Origin: Gammaproteobacteria bacterium (ex Lamellibrachia satsuma)
GTDB lineage: Bacteria > Pseudomonadota > Gammaproteobacteria > Chromatiales > Chromatiaceae
NCBI GenBank assembly: GCA_019623805.1
Contig: CP053680.1
Coordinates: forward strand, 496,001 to 560,000
Direction: 5' to 3'
DNA: 64,000 nt
The notes under the pieces are model-generated. The model was not told where the DNA came from. It was given only the letters and a program-made list of their open reading frames with translations, and made no database searches. Numbering within the stretch: position 1 is the first letter of the stretch; each line of letters starts with the position of its first letter. Below, in pieces: positions 56,010 through 64,000 of this stretch. Made by a program: the position numbers and the translations under genes.

Positions 56010-56915
56010 TTAATCGACAGCAATACTCTGCATGGCAAGATGACCTGAGCGGCCTTCAAGTTCGCCCCAGCCGATCTGGTGCTTGGGCAAGGTGGCAAGA
56101 TCCAGGGAATCATAGGTATCCCCCACCGCCTGAACAGTGCCTTCGAAGCCTTTCCACATCACCAGCAGCTTCTCCATGGTCGACAGCAACTGCATCCCTT
56201 CCAGCTCGGCATGTAGCGTGTAGACATGGCCATTGGGCAGAATATGCTGACTCTCCGCGTAAATGTATTCGTGTACATTCTCTTCGGTGATGCCGTCGCG
56301 ACCGATTAACTCATCAAGGGTGGGAAGCGTGGTGGGAATCTGCGGACATTTGGATTCGACGCCCTGTAGCACAGGATAGAAGGCGCTCTTGCCACGAACA
56401 TCACTGGCGTATTTCAAACCGGCCTCCTCTTCCCATTTCAATGTATGGGCATTGAGCTGCCAACCTGCGGCACCGTGGGTAGTCGCAGCATGGCCGAAGA
56501 CTTCCTGGAAGGTCTCTGCCGCCAGATCCAGTTCCCGACTGGTCCATTGCTCATCCTTGTGGGCAACATAATCCTGCCAGCGCACATGATCGTAACAGTG
56601 GATACCCACCTCGTGACCTGCCTCGGCCACTGAACGCATCACATCACCCGCTTTTCGACCGATGTGCGGTCCTGGCAACAGCACTCCATACATCAGGGTT
56701 TTGAAACCGTAGTTGCTGGCCACTGAGGTACGCCGCACCTTTTGCAGGAATCCGGGACGGAAGATGCGCCGCAGGGCGCGGCCGGTGTGGTCCGGTCCCA
56801 AACTAAAGAGAAAGGTGGCACGCACCTGATATTCGTCGAACAGGCGCAACAACGCCGGCACCCCTTCCAGGGTGCCGCGATAGGTGTCTACATCAACCTT
56901 GAGTGCGACTGCCAT
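56010..56915 (-). CDS. arnD: ArnD, undecaprenyl-phosphate-L-Ara4FN deformylase
   Basis: 301 residues (E. coli ArnD 296). NodB/polysaccharide deacetylase domain: DVDTYRGTLEGV (Asp and His-type metal site, about 7-18), GHEVGIHCYDHVRWQD (about 104-119), and the Trp/Leu-rich end. Removes the formyl group from undecaprenyl-P-Ara4FN in the inner membrane. Last gene of the arn operon in this window, after a 78-bp gap that contains a REP-like palindrome. Confidence 0.92.
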   Translation of the reverse strand: MAVALKVDVDTYRGTLEGVPALLRLFDEYQVRATFLFSLGPDHTGRALRRIFRPGFLQKVRRTSVASNYGFKTLMYGVLLPGPHIGRKAGDVMRSVAEAGHEVGIHCYDHVRWQDYVAHKDEQWTSRELDLAAETFQEVFGHAATTHGAAGWQLNAHTLKWEEEAGLKYASDVRGKSAFYPVLQGVESKCPQIPTTLPTLDELIGRDGITEENVHEYIYAESQHILPNGHVYTLHAELEGMQLLSTMEKLLVMWKGFEGTVQAVGDTYDSLDLATLPKHQIGWGELEGRSGHLAMQSIAVD

Positions 56916-56940
56916 AATACCATTTGATGTTTAGCCTTTT

Positions 56941-56966
56941 GCCTGATCCGCTGCGCTTGATCAGGC
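56941..56966. repeat. REP-like palindrome, copy 4
   Basis: GCCTGATC, loop CGCTGCGCTT, GATCAGGC, followed by CTACGG. The loop equals that of copy 1 while the stem differs with paired changes. Lies between the split arnA dehydrogenase gene and arnD, inside the operon. Confidence 0.75.
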
Positions 56967-56993
56967 CTACGGATCCAGGTTACCAAACCCGGA

Positions 56994-58037
56994 TCAATCG
57001 TCGAGCAACGCGCTGGCTTCTGCGACCTCGTGACGGTAGGCTTCGAAGATCTTACGCAGTGCGTCACGCACCTCAACCTCGGGCGCCCAGTCCAGCTCTG
57101 CTTTGGTATTACCGATATGGGGCACGCGGGTCTGAATGTCCTGATAGCCCTCGCCGTAGTATTTTCCGGATGAAACCTCCAAAAGTTCGACCTTCGCGGC
57201 GCCAGGCGAATACTCAGGGAACTCTTTGGCGATCTCGACCATCAACTCCGCCAGTTCTCGCACCGACAGGTCGTTAGCTGGGTTACCGATGTTATAGATA
57301 TTGCCAAGGGCACAGTCGTCCTTGTTCTCTATAATCTTCATCAGCGCGCTGATGCCGTCGCTAAAGTCGGTAAAGCTGCGGCGCTGGCTGCCGCCGTCAA
57401 CCAACTGGATCGGCTCGCCGCGCGCTATGTGGCCCAGGAACTGGGTAACCACCCGCGAGCTGCCCTCTTTCGGTGTGTGGATGCTGTCGAGGCCGGGACC
57501 AATCCAGTTGAAGGGGCGGAACAGGGTGTACTCAAGTCCTTCCTGCTGGCCGTAGGCGCTGATAACCCGATCCATCAACTGCTTGGCACAAGAGTAGATC
57601 CAGCGCGGCTTGGTCAGCGGACCGAGCACCAGATTGGACTCATAGGGGTGAAATTCACTGTCCGCCGACATGCCGTAGACCTCGGAGGTCGACGGGAACA
57701 GCACCCGCTTGCCGTATTCGACACAGGCCCGCACGATCGGCAGATTGGCCTCGAAATCGAGCTCAAAAACCGCCAGTGGGTTGGTGACATAGGTGGCAGG
57801 CGTTGCGATCGCCACCAGCGGCAGGATCACATCGCACTTTTTGACGTGGTACTCAACCCACTCGTGGTTGATGGTGATATCGCCCTCGAAGAAATGGAAA
57901 CGTTCGTGATCAACGAACTCCTGCACCCGTTCGGAATGCATATCCATGCCGTAGACATTCCAGTCGGTGGTTTCGAGGATACGGCGGGACAGATGGTGCC
58001 CAATAAAGCCGTTTACGCCCAAAATCAGGATATTCAT
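56994..58037 (-). CDS. arnA: ArnA dehydrogenase/decarboxylase domain protein (separate gene)
   Basis: 347 residues, corresponding to the C-terminal half of E. coli ArnA (660). SDR fold with GVNGFIGHHL (about 7-16), LFPSTSEVYGMS and YSCAKQLMDR (YxxxK), plus LFRPFNWIGPG. Oxidatively decarboxylates UDP-glucuronic acid to UDP-Ara4O. Separate from the formyltransferase half (gap 34 bp), whereas in E. coli both are one protein. Complete. Confidence 0.93.
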   Translation of the reverse strand: MNILILGVNGFIGHHLSRRILETTDWNVYGMDMHSERVQEFVDHERFHFFEGDITINHEWVEYHVKKCDVILPLVAIATPATYVTNPLAVFELDFEANLPIVRACVEYGKRVLFPSTSEVYGMSADSEFHPYESNLVLGPLTKPRWIYSCAKQLMDRVISAYGQQEGLEYTLFRPFNWIGPGLDSIHTPKEGSSRVVTQFLGHIARGEPIQLVDGGSQRRSFTDFSDGISALMKIIENKDDCALGNIYNIGNPANDLSVRELAELMVEIAKEFPEYSPGAAKVELLEVSSGKYYGEGYQDIQTRVPHIGNTKAELDWAPEVEVRDALRKIFEAYRHEVAEASALLDD

Positions 58038-58071
58038 AACAGATGCTTCTCCAGTTTCACTTTATTCAAGG

Positions 58072-59001
58072 TCAGAGCTTCAGTTCTTTACCGAACTGTT
58101 GGGTAAATGCGGATTCGTCCAGCACCTCACCATCAAGCTCCAAGCGGGTCAATTCGATTCGTTTTCCATCGGCACAGTCCGCGTAACAGCGGCCAGCCTC
58201 CCAGTAAAGCCGGGTATTATCGCCTTTTCCTGTCTCATTGCACCAGTAACTGCCCATCAACAGCAGCTTTTTTCCATCCGTATGGGTGAAAGCCCCTGGG
58301 TAGGGCGGCGCCACGGCCCGGATCAGATTGTGGATCTGCCAGGCGCTCCGGCTCCAATCCACCCGGCCGTCTTCCGGTCTGCGGCCACCAAAGTAACTGC
58401 CAGCCTGAAGATCCATCGGGGTTGCTTCGAACGAGTCCTTCATCAGACCCGGCAGTGAGCGGGACAGGACCGTCTCCGCCGCGCAGACCAGCTTCAAGAA
58501 CAGATCCAATGCTGTGTCGTTGGGTAAAATGGTCACCGCCTGCTGGTCGACCAGATCACCCGCATCGGGCTTGATCTCCATGCGGTGCAGACTGGCGCCG
58601 CTCTGGGTCTCACCATGGACTATCGCCCAGTTCACCGGCACACGCCCCCGGTAGTGGGGCAGCAGGGAACCGTGCATATTGTAGGCTCCCTGATGGGGGA
58701 TCGACAGCAGATCAGCTTTGAGCATGTGCCGGTAATAGAAGGAGAAGAAAAGATCCGGCTCACAGGTACTTATCTGCTCAACCACTTCCGGCGTGTTGGG
58801 ATCTTCCGGCGTGATCACAGGAATGCCCGCCCGCCCGGCCAGTTCGGCGACAGATTCCCACCAGATATTCTCGTTGGGATTATCCCGGTGTGTCACCACC
58901 AGTCGTACATCCACCCCCTGAGCCAACAGCACCGAGAGGCAACGCACACCCACCTGGTGGTAGGCGAAGACTACCGCACTGTGCGCAGTGGCCACCGTCA
59001 C
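58072..59001 (-). CDS. arnA: ArnA formyltransferase domain protein (separate gene)
   Basis: 309 residues, corresponding to the N-terminal half of E. coli ArnA. The motif YNMHGSLLPHYRGRVPVNWA carries the catalytic Asn/His; the Asp is in KPDAGDLVDQQ. Formylates UDP-L-Ara4N with 10-formyl-THF. C-terminal OB-like domain after 205. GTG start overlaps the arnC TAG by one base (TAGTG). Works with the dehydrogenase gene that follows. Confidence 0.92.
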   Translation of the reverse strand: MTVATAHSAVVFAYHQVGVRCLSVLLAQGVDVRLVVTHRDNPNENIWWESVAELAGRAGIPVITPEDPNTPEVVEQISTCEPDLFFSFYYRHMLKADLLSIPHQGAYNMHGSLLPHYRGRVPVNWAIVHGETQSGASLHRMEIKPDAGDLVDQQAVTILPNDTALDLFLKLVCAAETVLSRSLPGLMKDSFEATPMDLQAGSYFGGRRPEDGRVDWSRSAWQIHNLIRAVAPPYPGAFTHTDGKKLLLMGSYWCNETGKGDNTRLYWEAGRCYADCADGKRIELTRLELDGEVLDESAFTQQFGKELKL

Positions 59002-59981
59002 TAAGCCTCTTCCCCGGTTTCAGGCTGACCGTTTTTCTCAAGTACCATGCGCACCAGATAGCGAGGCCGTCCACGGGCCTGCACATAGATGCGTCCTACA
59101 TACTCACCCAACAGGCCGATACCGAAGAGCAGAATACCGATCAGAAAGAAGACGATGGCGAACAGGGTGAACACACCTTCCACTTCCGGCCCGACGATAA
59201 GACGCCGCAGCACCAGAAAAAGCACGAAGGCAAAGGAGACGATGGATATCCCCACCCCCACCAGAGAGAAGACCTGCAGCGGCATCAGAGAGAAACCGGT
59301 CATCAGATCAAAGTTGAGATGAATCAGCTGATAGATCGGATATTTTGATTCACCGGCCGCCCGCTCCTCGTGCTCCACCACCACCTCAACCGGGTTACCA
59401 GAGTAGAGATAGGCCAGCGCAGGAATAAAGGTATTCGACTCTTTGGAGTCCAGAATTGCGTTGATAATTTCCCGGTCATAACCACGCAGCATGCAGCCCT
59501 GGTCGGTCATATGGATGTTGGTGATACGCTCGCGCAGCCGGTTCATCGCCTTGGAGGCTATATCCCGCCAGGCACTGTCCTGCCGGTTGCGGCGGATGGA
59601 ACCGACATAGTCGTGCCCCTTGTCCAGTTCGGCCAGCAGCTTGCCGATCTCCTCCGGCGGATTCTGCAGATCAGCATCCAGGGTCACCACGAAACGGCCA
59701 CGGCACTGCTCGAATCCCGCGATGATGGCGGCATGCTGGCCGGCGTTGGCACGCAGGCAGACCACACGGGTCTCCTCGGGCCGCGCCTGGTACTGCTTGC
59801 GCAACTGCGCTACTGAACGATCTCGGCTGCCGTCATCGATAAAGATGATTTCATAGCTGCGCCCCAACGCATCCAGTGCCGGATAGAGCCGGGAAAAAAG
59901 CGACGGCAGTACCGCCTCTTCGTTATAGACCGGAATCACAACCGACAGATCGGGACTCCCTTCCAAGGTTTGCTCCGTCAT
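59001..59981 (-). CDS. arnC: ArnC, undecaprenyl-phosphate Ara4FN transferase
   Basis: 326 residues (E. coli 322). GT2 family: SVVIPVYNEEAVLPSL, DDGSRDRS and VTLDADLQNPPEE (DXD type), then two C-terminal membrane helices (about 235-260 and 270-295). Moves Ara4FN from UDP to undecaprenyl phosphate. Overlaps arnB by 4 nt at its start (ATGA) and touches the formyltransferase gene at its end. Confidence 0.93.
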   Translation of the reverse strand: MTEQTLEGSPDLSVVIPVYNEEAVLPSLFSRLYPALDALGRSYEIIFIDDGSRDRSVAQLRKQYQARPEETRVVCLRANAGQHAAIIAGFEQCRGRFVVTLDADLQNPPEEIGKLLAELDKGHDYVGSIRRNRQDSAWRDIASKAMNRLRERITNIHMTDQGCMLRGYDREIINAILDSKESNTFIPALAYLYSGNPVEVVVEHEERAAGESKYPIYQLIHLNFDLMTGFSLMPLQVFSLVGVGISIVSFAFVLFLVLRRLIVGPEVEGVFTLFAIVFFLIGILLFGIGLLGEYVGRIYVQARGRPRYLVRMVLEKNGQPETGEEA

Positions 59982-61099
59982 GGAGTGACTTCTCCGCTAA
60001 GTAATTTTTTCAGCGCATCGCATACCTGATCCACATCCTCATCGGACATCGCGGGAAACAGGGGCAGGGTCAGCGTCTGCTCACCGATCCGCTCTGCAAT
60101 CGGAAAATCACCTGCTCCATAACCGTAGTGCCGATAGAGGGAAAACAGATGCATCGCAGGATAGTGAATACCGGTTCCGACACCCATCGTCTGCAGTTGT
60201 TCCTGAAAGGCCTTCCGGGAGGTGCCGAGGGAAAGATAATCGATACAGACGGCGAACATATGCCAGCTGTGCCCCGGCACATCCTTGGGAATCACCAAAG
60301 CCTGATGCTTAGGCAGTCGCTCGATATAGCGTAGCGCCAGCTCGCGGCGACGGTGATTGAAACCATCCAGTTTGGGCAGCTGAACCAGGCCCATGGCAGC
60401 CCCCACATCCGGCATATTCATCTTACCGCCCCACTCGGGCACATCCATACCGCCCTCGTCATCCCGCTCGATCCCGTGGAAGCGAATGCGCTCGATGCGG
60501 CGGATAAATTGGGGGTCACTACTGGCCAGCGCGCCCCCTTCAATGGTGGTGATATTCTTGTTCGGGTGGAAACTGAAACAGACCGGATTACCGGAAGCGC
60601 CGACTTTGTGGCCGCCAATACCTGTGCCGATCGCCTGAGCGGCATCCTCGATTACCAGCAGATTGTTCCTCTCTGCCAGATCGTAGATGGCATGCATCTC
60701 CACCGCCAGTCCTGCAAAATGAACCGGCATGATGGCGCGGGTCCGGGGGGTCAGCGCAGCTTCAACAGCTTTCACCGTAAGATTGCGACTCACCAGATCC
60801 ACATCCACGAAGACCGGCGTGGCACCTACCCGAACGATGACATTGGCGCTGGCGGTAAAACTCATGGCGGGGAGGATCACCTCATCCCCGGACCCAACGC
60901 CGGAAGCGATGAGCGCGGCTTCCAGGGCGCTGGTCCCAGAGTTGAAGGCACGGACCAAAACGCCGCCGCCAATATAGGCCTCCAGCGCCGCTTCGAAAGC
61001 CTTCACCTTGGGACCGGTGGTGACCCAGCCGGACTCCAACACTTCCTTTATGGCCTGCTGCTCCTCTTCACCAATGGTAGGACGGGTAAATGGCAACAT
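59978..61099 (-). CDS. arnB: ArnB, UDP-Ara4O aminotransferase
   Basis: 373 residues (E. coli 379/385). DegT/DnrJ/EryC1 PLP aminotransferase: LPAMSFTASANVIVRVG, HFAGL, EDAAQAIG and the lysine motif SFHPNKNITTIEGGAL. Converts UDP-Ara4O to UDP-L-Ara4N with glutamate. The ATG is 2 nt after the TGA of the preceding EamA-type gene; overlaps arnC by 4 nt. Confidence 0.94.
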   Translation of the reverse strand: MLPFTRPTIGEEEQQAIKEVLESGWVTTGPKVKAFEAALEAYIGGGVLVRAFNSGTSALEAALIASGVGSGDEVILPAMSFTASANVIVRVGATPVFVDVDLVSRNLTVKAVEAALTPRTRAIMPVHFAGLAVEMHAIYDLAERNNLLVIEDAAQAIGTGIGGHKVGASGNPVCFSFHPNKNITTIEGGALASSDPQFIRRIERIRFHGIERDDEGGMDVPEWGGKMNMPDVGAAMGLVQLPKLDGFNHRRRELALRYIERLPKHQALVIPKDVPGHSWHMFAVCIDYLSLGTSRKAFQEQLQTMGVGTGIHYPAMHLFSLYRHYGYGAGDFPIAERIGEQTLTLPLFPAMSDEDVDQVCDALKKLLSGEVTP

Positions 61100-61101
61100 A
61101 G

Positions 61102-61473
61102 TCAGCTCCTGGCCAGGATAAACACGCCGAGGATAATGACCCCGATACCAGAGAGACGCGCAATGCTCAGTACTTCACCAAACAACGCCCAGGCGGCAAA
61201 AGCATTCACCACATAACCGATGGAGAGCATCGGATAGGCAATCGAGACATCCACTCGTGAGAGAGCCAGAATCCATACGATGACGCTGATGCCGTAACAG
61301 AAGAGCCCGACCCAGAGCCAGGGTTCTCCCATCAACCGCAGGGCCACAGCACCGGAGTCGGCCATTTTCAGTTCGATGGCCCCCATGCTGTTCACACTCG
61401 CCTTGAGTGCCAATTGGGCGACGGCGTTGAGCAGCACACCTGTCAAAATCAAGGCAAAACTTACCAGGTTCAT
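61102..61473 (-). CDS. arnE: ArnE/ArnF-type EamA flippase subunit
   Basis: 123 residues with four membrane helices (about 2-22, 45-65, 72-92, 100-120), small EamA/SMR-like. In E. coli ArnE and ArnF together flip undecaprenyl-P-Ara4N; here only one such gene is present between arnT and arnB. It may work alone as a homodimer (inference). Overlaps arnT by 4 nt. Confidence 0.8.
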   Translation of the reverse strand: MNLVSFALILTGVLLNAVAQLALKASVNSMGAIELKMADSGAVALRLMGEPWLWVGLFCYGISVIVWILALSRVDVSIAYPMLSIGYVVNAFAAWALFGEVLSIARLSGIGVIILGVFILARS

Positions 61474-63113
61474 CGACGTATCACCGCTAATTTGCGTGGA
61501 TCTCTGTAGATAATCTTCATCGGCATCTCATCCAAGTTGAATCTCGAAAAACTCTCTGCATCAAAAACAGCTATGGCCTGTTCATCCTGCAGCCAGCGCG
61601 ATTTGAACGCAGCAAAACTTGGAATCCATTTCTCGGGTTCCTGACGAATGCCCATATCCAGTTCACTGCGCATAATGGCCAGTTGCACAGGTTTTCCGAG
61701 ATAGAAGGGCAATGACTGAGGATAGGTCTCCACAGTATAAACCGGGGCACCGGCATCGACATAAGGGCGAATCTGCTCAGCCAACGCCCGACTGGAACGG
61801 GAACTGCTCAGGGTCTGATAGCCCCAGGAGAGCAGTTGTACTGAAAGCAATGCGGTCAACGCCAGCGCAGTTATGGCCTTTGGCCCGGCAGCGCCAAAAT
61901 GCCTCACAAGCCAGAAACCACCGAACATCAGCCCTGTTGCAGCCAGCCACCAGGGACGATAGGTATGGAGTAATTCAGCCGGTAGTGCACTGGTCGCTAC
62001 CAAATCAATCTGCCAGGCAGCAACCAGAAACACCAGACCCACAACCGGCATCAGCCAGATCTCCGGGCCAAGACGGGGATTGTCCGCCAAGGTTTTTCCG
62101 ATCATCAGCGACAGCGCGGGAAACATCGGCAGCAGATAGGCGGGAAGTTGGGAGCTGCCCATGGAAAAAAAGACAAAAATAAATACGACGAAGACCCAGA
62201 GAAAGCGTATGGGATCGAAAAGAGCTGTTTTGGAGGGCAACCAGGAAAACCCCGGTTTAAACAGATTTTTCGTCACTGCGCTGATCCAGGGCACTGCGCC
62301 CAGCAGCAGAATGGCGAGAAAATACCACCAGGGTTTGTCACGCATATGAACCGTTGAGGTATAACGGTCGAAGTGTTCGTGGATAAAGAAAAACTCCGGA
62401 AATTCCGGATTCGCCAGACTGACGGCGATAAACCAGGGGGCCGTCACCAGCAGGAAGAGCAACAGCCCCTTGCCCAGATGAAGATGCTTCCAGAGCGCCC
62501 AGTCCCTCATCCACAGCGAGTAGAGCACAATTGCCGCACCCGGCAGCACCAGGCCGATCAACCCTTTCGTCAGGGTAGCGATGCCCAAGGCGGCCCAACC
62601 CAGCAGCATCCAGTTACGCACCTGGGTCGGATTATTCCGGTCTGACTGAGCGATCAGCAGCGCCCCCACGCCAATGCCGAGAAACACACTGACGGTCATA
62701 TCCAGCGTGATGATATGCCCCATTGCCACATAGAGCAGTCCACTTATCGACACCAGAAAAGCGTAGAATCCCGCCGCCTCTCCCCAGAGCCTGCCCGCCA
62801 CGAACATCACCCATAGCGCGCCCAGAAAAGAGATCAGCGCCACCCAGAGCCGGGCTGTCGCGTTGCTCTCTCCAAACAGAGAGAAGCTAACCGCCGTCAT
62901 CCAGTACTGGAAAACGGGCTTTTCAAAATATTTGAGGTCGTTGAGCCGGGGCGTGGTCCAGTCGCCCGTCGCCACCATCTCACGGGGGATTTCTGCGTAA
63001 CGCCCCTCGTCCGGCTCCATCAGGTCGCGGTATCCGAGCAGGGAGAACCAGATCACCGCAGCAATCGCCACGATCATCCATTTGGTGCTGGAGGTAATAG
63101 AGAGATCAGACAT
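61470..63113 (-). CDS. arnT: ArnT-like glycosyltransferase (GT83)
   Basis: 547 residues (E. coli ArnT 550). N-terminal about 380 residues carry about ten to eleven membrane helices; LLGYRDLMEPDEGRYAEIPR near 24-43 holds the catalytic Asp/Glu loop typical of ArnT/PMT-like enzymes. C-terminal soluble domain from about 430. Transfers Ara4N from undecaprenyl phosphate to lipid A. First gene of the arn operon; the 116 bp upstream should hold its promoter. Confidence 0.92.
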   Translation of the reverse strand: MSDLSITSSTKWMIVAIAAVIWFSLLGYRDLMEPDEGRYAEIPREMVATGDWTTPRLNDLKYFEKPVFQYWMTAVSFSLFGESNATARLWVALISFLGALWVMFVAGRLWGEAAGFYAFLVSISGLLYVAMGHIITLDMTVSVFLGIGVGALLIAQSDRNNPTQVRNWMLLGWAALGIATLTKGLIGLVLPGAAIVLYSLWMRDWALWKHLHLGKGLLLFLLVTAPWFIAVSLANPEFPEFFFIHEHFDRYTSTVHMRDKPWWYFLAILLLGAVPWISAVTKNLFKPGFSWLPSKTALFDPIRFLWVFVVFIFVFFSMGSSQLPAYLLPMFPALSLMIGKTLADNPRLGPEIWLMPVVGLVFLVAAWQIDLVATSALPAELLHTYRPWWLAATGLMFGGFWLVRHFGAAGPKAITALALTALLSVQLLSWGYQTLSSSRSSRALAEQIRPYVDAGAPVYTVETYPQSLPFYLGKPVQLAIMRSELDMGIRQEPEKWIPSFAAFKSRWLQDEQAIAVFDAESFSRFNLDEMPMKIIYRDPRKLAVIRR

Positions 63114-63229
63114 CTATCGGACAGGGAAACCTGGAGGTGAAAAAACCGGGCATGATAGCGGTGATTGCGTAATAAAACCAGAAATTCAGTAGATTATGAG
63201 CTGACAAACGACAGATGCGGATTGAAACA

Positions 63230-64000
63230 TCAATCCAGGTAGCGGCAGATCAACCCCAGATTCACCTCATCCACCGGCAGTTTTACCCGCACCTGATAAC
63301 CACCACCCAAGGCCTCAGATATCGGATTACCCTGGCGATCCTGCATCTCTTCAAGGACAAAAGTTGTGTTGCCTGCCTGGGTCATCAGCTCCAGGCGATC
63401 ACCCACCCGCAGCTTGTTTTTGATATCCAGATCGACCAGTCCGCTCCCTTCATCGATACCGGTCACTTCAGCAACAAAGATCTGCCGGTCGGCGCTGGAG
63501 GCGCCGATACGATAGTTTTGTAACTCGTTGGATTCATGACGCTGATAGAAGCCATCGGTATAGCCACGGTTGGCAAGCCCTTCGAGATCGGCCATCAATT
63601 CAGGCTGGAATGCACGACCCGCCACCGCATCGTCGATAGCCTGGCGATAGACCTGAGTGGTACGGGCCGTGTAGTAGTGAGACTTGGTACGACCTTCGAT
63701 CTTCAGGCAGTCGACACCGATCTCCACCAGCCGCTGCACATGTTCCACCGCGCGCAGATCCCGGGAGTTCATGATGTAGGTTCCGTGCTCATCCTCAAAG
63801 ATAGGCATCAGTTCACCGGGACGGCCCTTCTCCTCCAGATAGTGAATCGCATCGGCTTCCGGCTGGTGGGTCATCTCGGCCACATCGAGGGGTTCATCCG
63901 GCCCTGCTACCGGTTGGCTGACCTTGTACTCCCAGCGACAGGCGTTGGTACAGCTCCCCTGGTTTGCATCCCGGTGGTTGAAATAACCCGAGAGCAGGCA
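63230..64000 (-). CDS. trhP: U32 peptidase family protein, TrhP/YegQ-like (partial)
   Basis: C-terminal 256 residues; the N-terminus lies beyond the window. The first visible stretch is CLLSGYFNHRDANQGSCTNA followed by CRWEY, which matches YegQ/TrhP including iron-sulfur cysteines. IMNSRDLRAVEHV and GVDCLKIEGRTKSHYYTA are U32 signatures (the cysteine is another cluster ligand). C-terminal U32_C domain about 170-250 of this part. TrhP makes 5-hydroxyuridine at U34 of tRNAs using prephenate. Stop at 63230-63232. Confidence 0.92.
   Translation of the reverse strand, partial: CLLSGYFNHRDANQGSCTNACRWEYKVSQPVAGPDEPLDVAEMTHQPEADAIHYLEEKGRPGELMPIFEDEHGTYIMNSRDLRAVEHVQRLVEIGVDCLKIEGRTKSHYYTARTTQVYRQAIDDAVAGRAFQPELMADLEGLANRGYTDGFYQRHESNELQNYRIGASSADRQIFVAEVTGIDEGSGLVDLDIKNKLRVGDRLELMTQAGNTTFVLEEMQDRQGNPISEALGGGYQVRVKLPVDEVNLGLICRYLD

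Noticed and set aside
1..64000. CRISPR array, phage or toxin-antitoxin locus
   Set aside because: No spaced direct-repeat array, cas gene, phage structural gene or convincing toxin-antitoxin pair was found on either strand.

Overview
The window reads as a gammaproteobacterial chromosome. Its gene blocks are typical of that class: cvpA next to purF; queG divergent from nnr-tsaE-amiB-mutL-miaA; orn with rsgA; a PhoP/PhoQ-type two-component system; gshA, prc, mazG and dinB; and a complete arn (aminoarabinose/lipid A) operon. Na+-type flagellar stators (PomAB), a YeeE/YedE sulfur-transport protein and a PEP-CTERM protein with a sigma-54-like promoter suggest a motile, exopolysaccharide-producing, perhaps sulfur-oxidising member of the Chromatiales or a relative. 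This placement is inference from gene content only.

Layout. 1-2.7 kb: stator operon pomA-pomB-PilZ-small protein. 2.9-6.2 kb: an SDR enzyme with a heptamer repeat over its stop codon, purF, cvpA and tRNA-Ala(GGC). 6.8-8.3 kb: an IS701-like insertion sequence inserted at the stop codon of glnS. 8.3-11.7 kb: glnS, gltX and tRNA-Val(CAC). 11.8-19.6 kb: a looser region with a CsrA paralogue, a PEP-CTERM protein, a DUF4124-like small protein, a Na/Pi cotransporter, a DMT exporter and several unknown membrane proteins. 19.8-28.9 kb: the mutL/miaA/amiB/tsaE/nnr block, queG, a VanZ-like protein and orn. 29-31.9 kb: an M48 protease, a cytochrome c, rsgA and a secreted protein. 32-35 kb: phoQ/phoP-like genes with a PepSY and a glycine-zipper protein. 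35.3-38.8 kb: a methyltransferase, metZ behind a SAM-II-type riboswitch, and gshA. 39-51 kb: an MCP, prc, a NUDIX hydrolase, mazG, YeeE/YedE, an acetyltransferase-like gene broken by a 290-bp remnant of the same IS701-like element, dinB and an EF-G-like GTPase. 51-56 kb: accessory stretch with palindromic repeats, IS3 remnants, a lone tautomerase, a frameshifted IS1182-type transposase and a truncated HNH-type gene. 56-63.1 kb: the arn operon with ArnA split into two genes. 63.2-64 kb: C-terminal part of a U32 peptidase-family protein (TrhP/YegQ-like), cut by the window edge.

Genes acting together: PomA and PomB form the Na+ stator and the PilZ protein may link it to c-di-GMP. The seven arn genes make and attach L-Ara4N to lipid A, a pathway controlled in other bacteria by PhoPQ-type systems such as the one at 32-34 kb. 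The metZ leader carries a promoter at the gshA stop codon, a SAM-II aptamer and an intrinsic terminator, so methionine synthesis can be shut off by SAM. Repeated small palindromes (a REP-like family with compensating stem changes, and two hairpin-forming elements of about 160 bp) lie in intergenic spaces.
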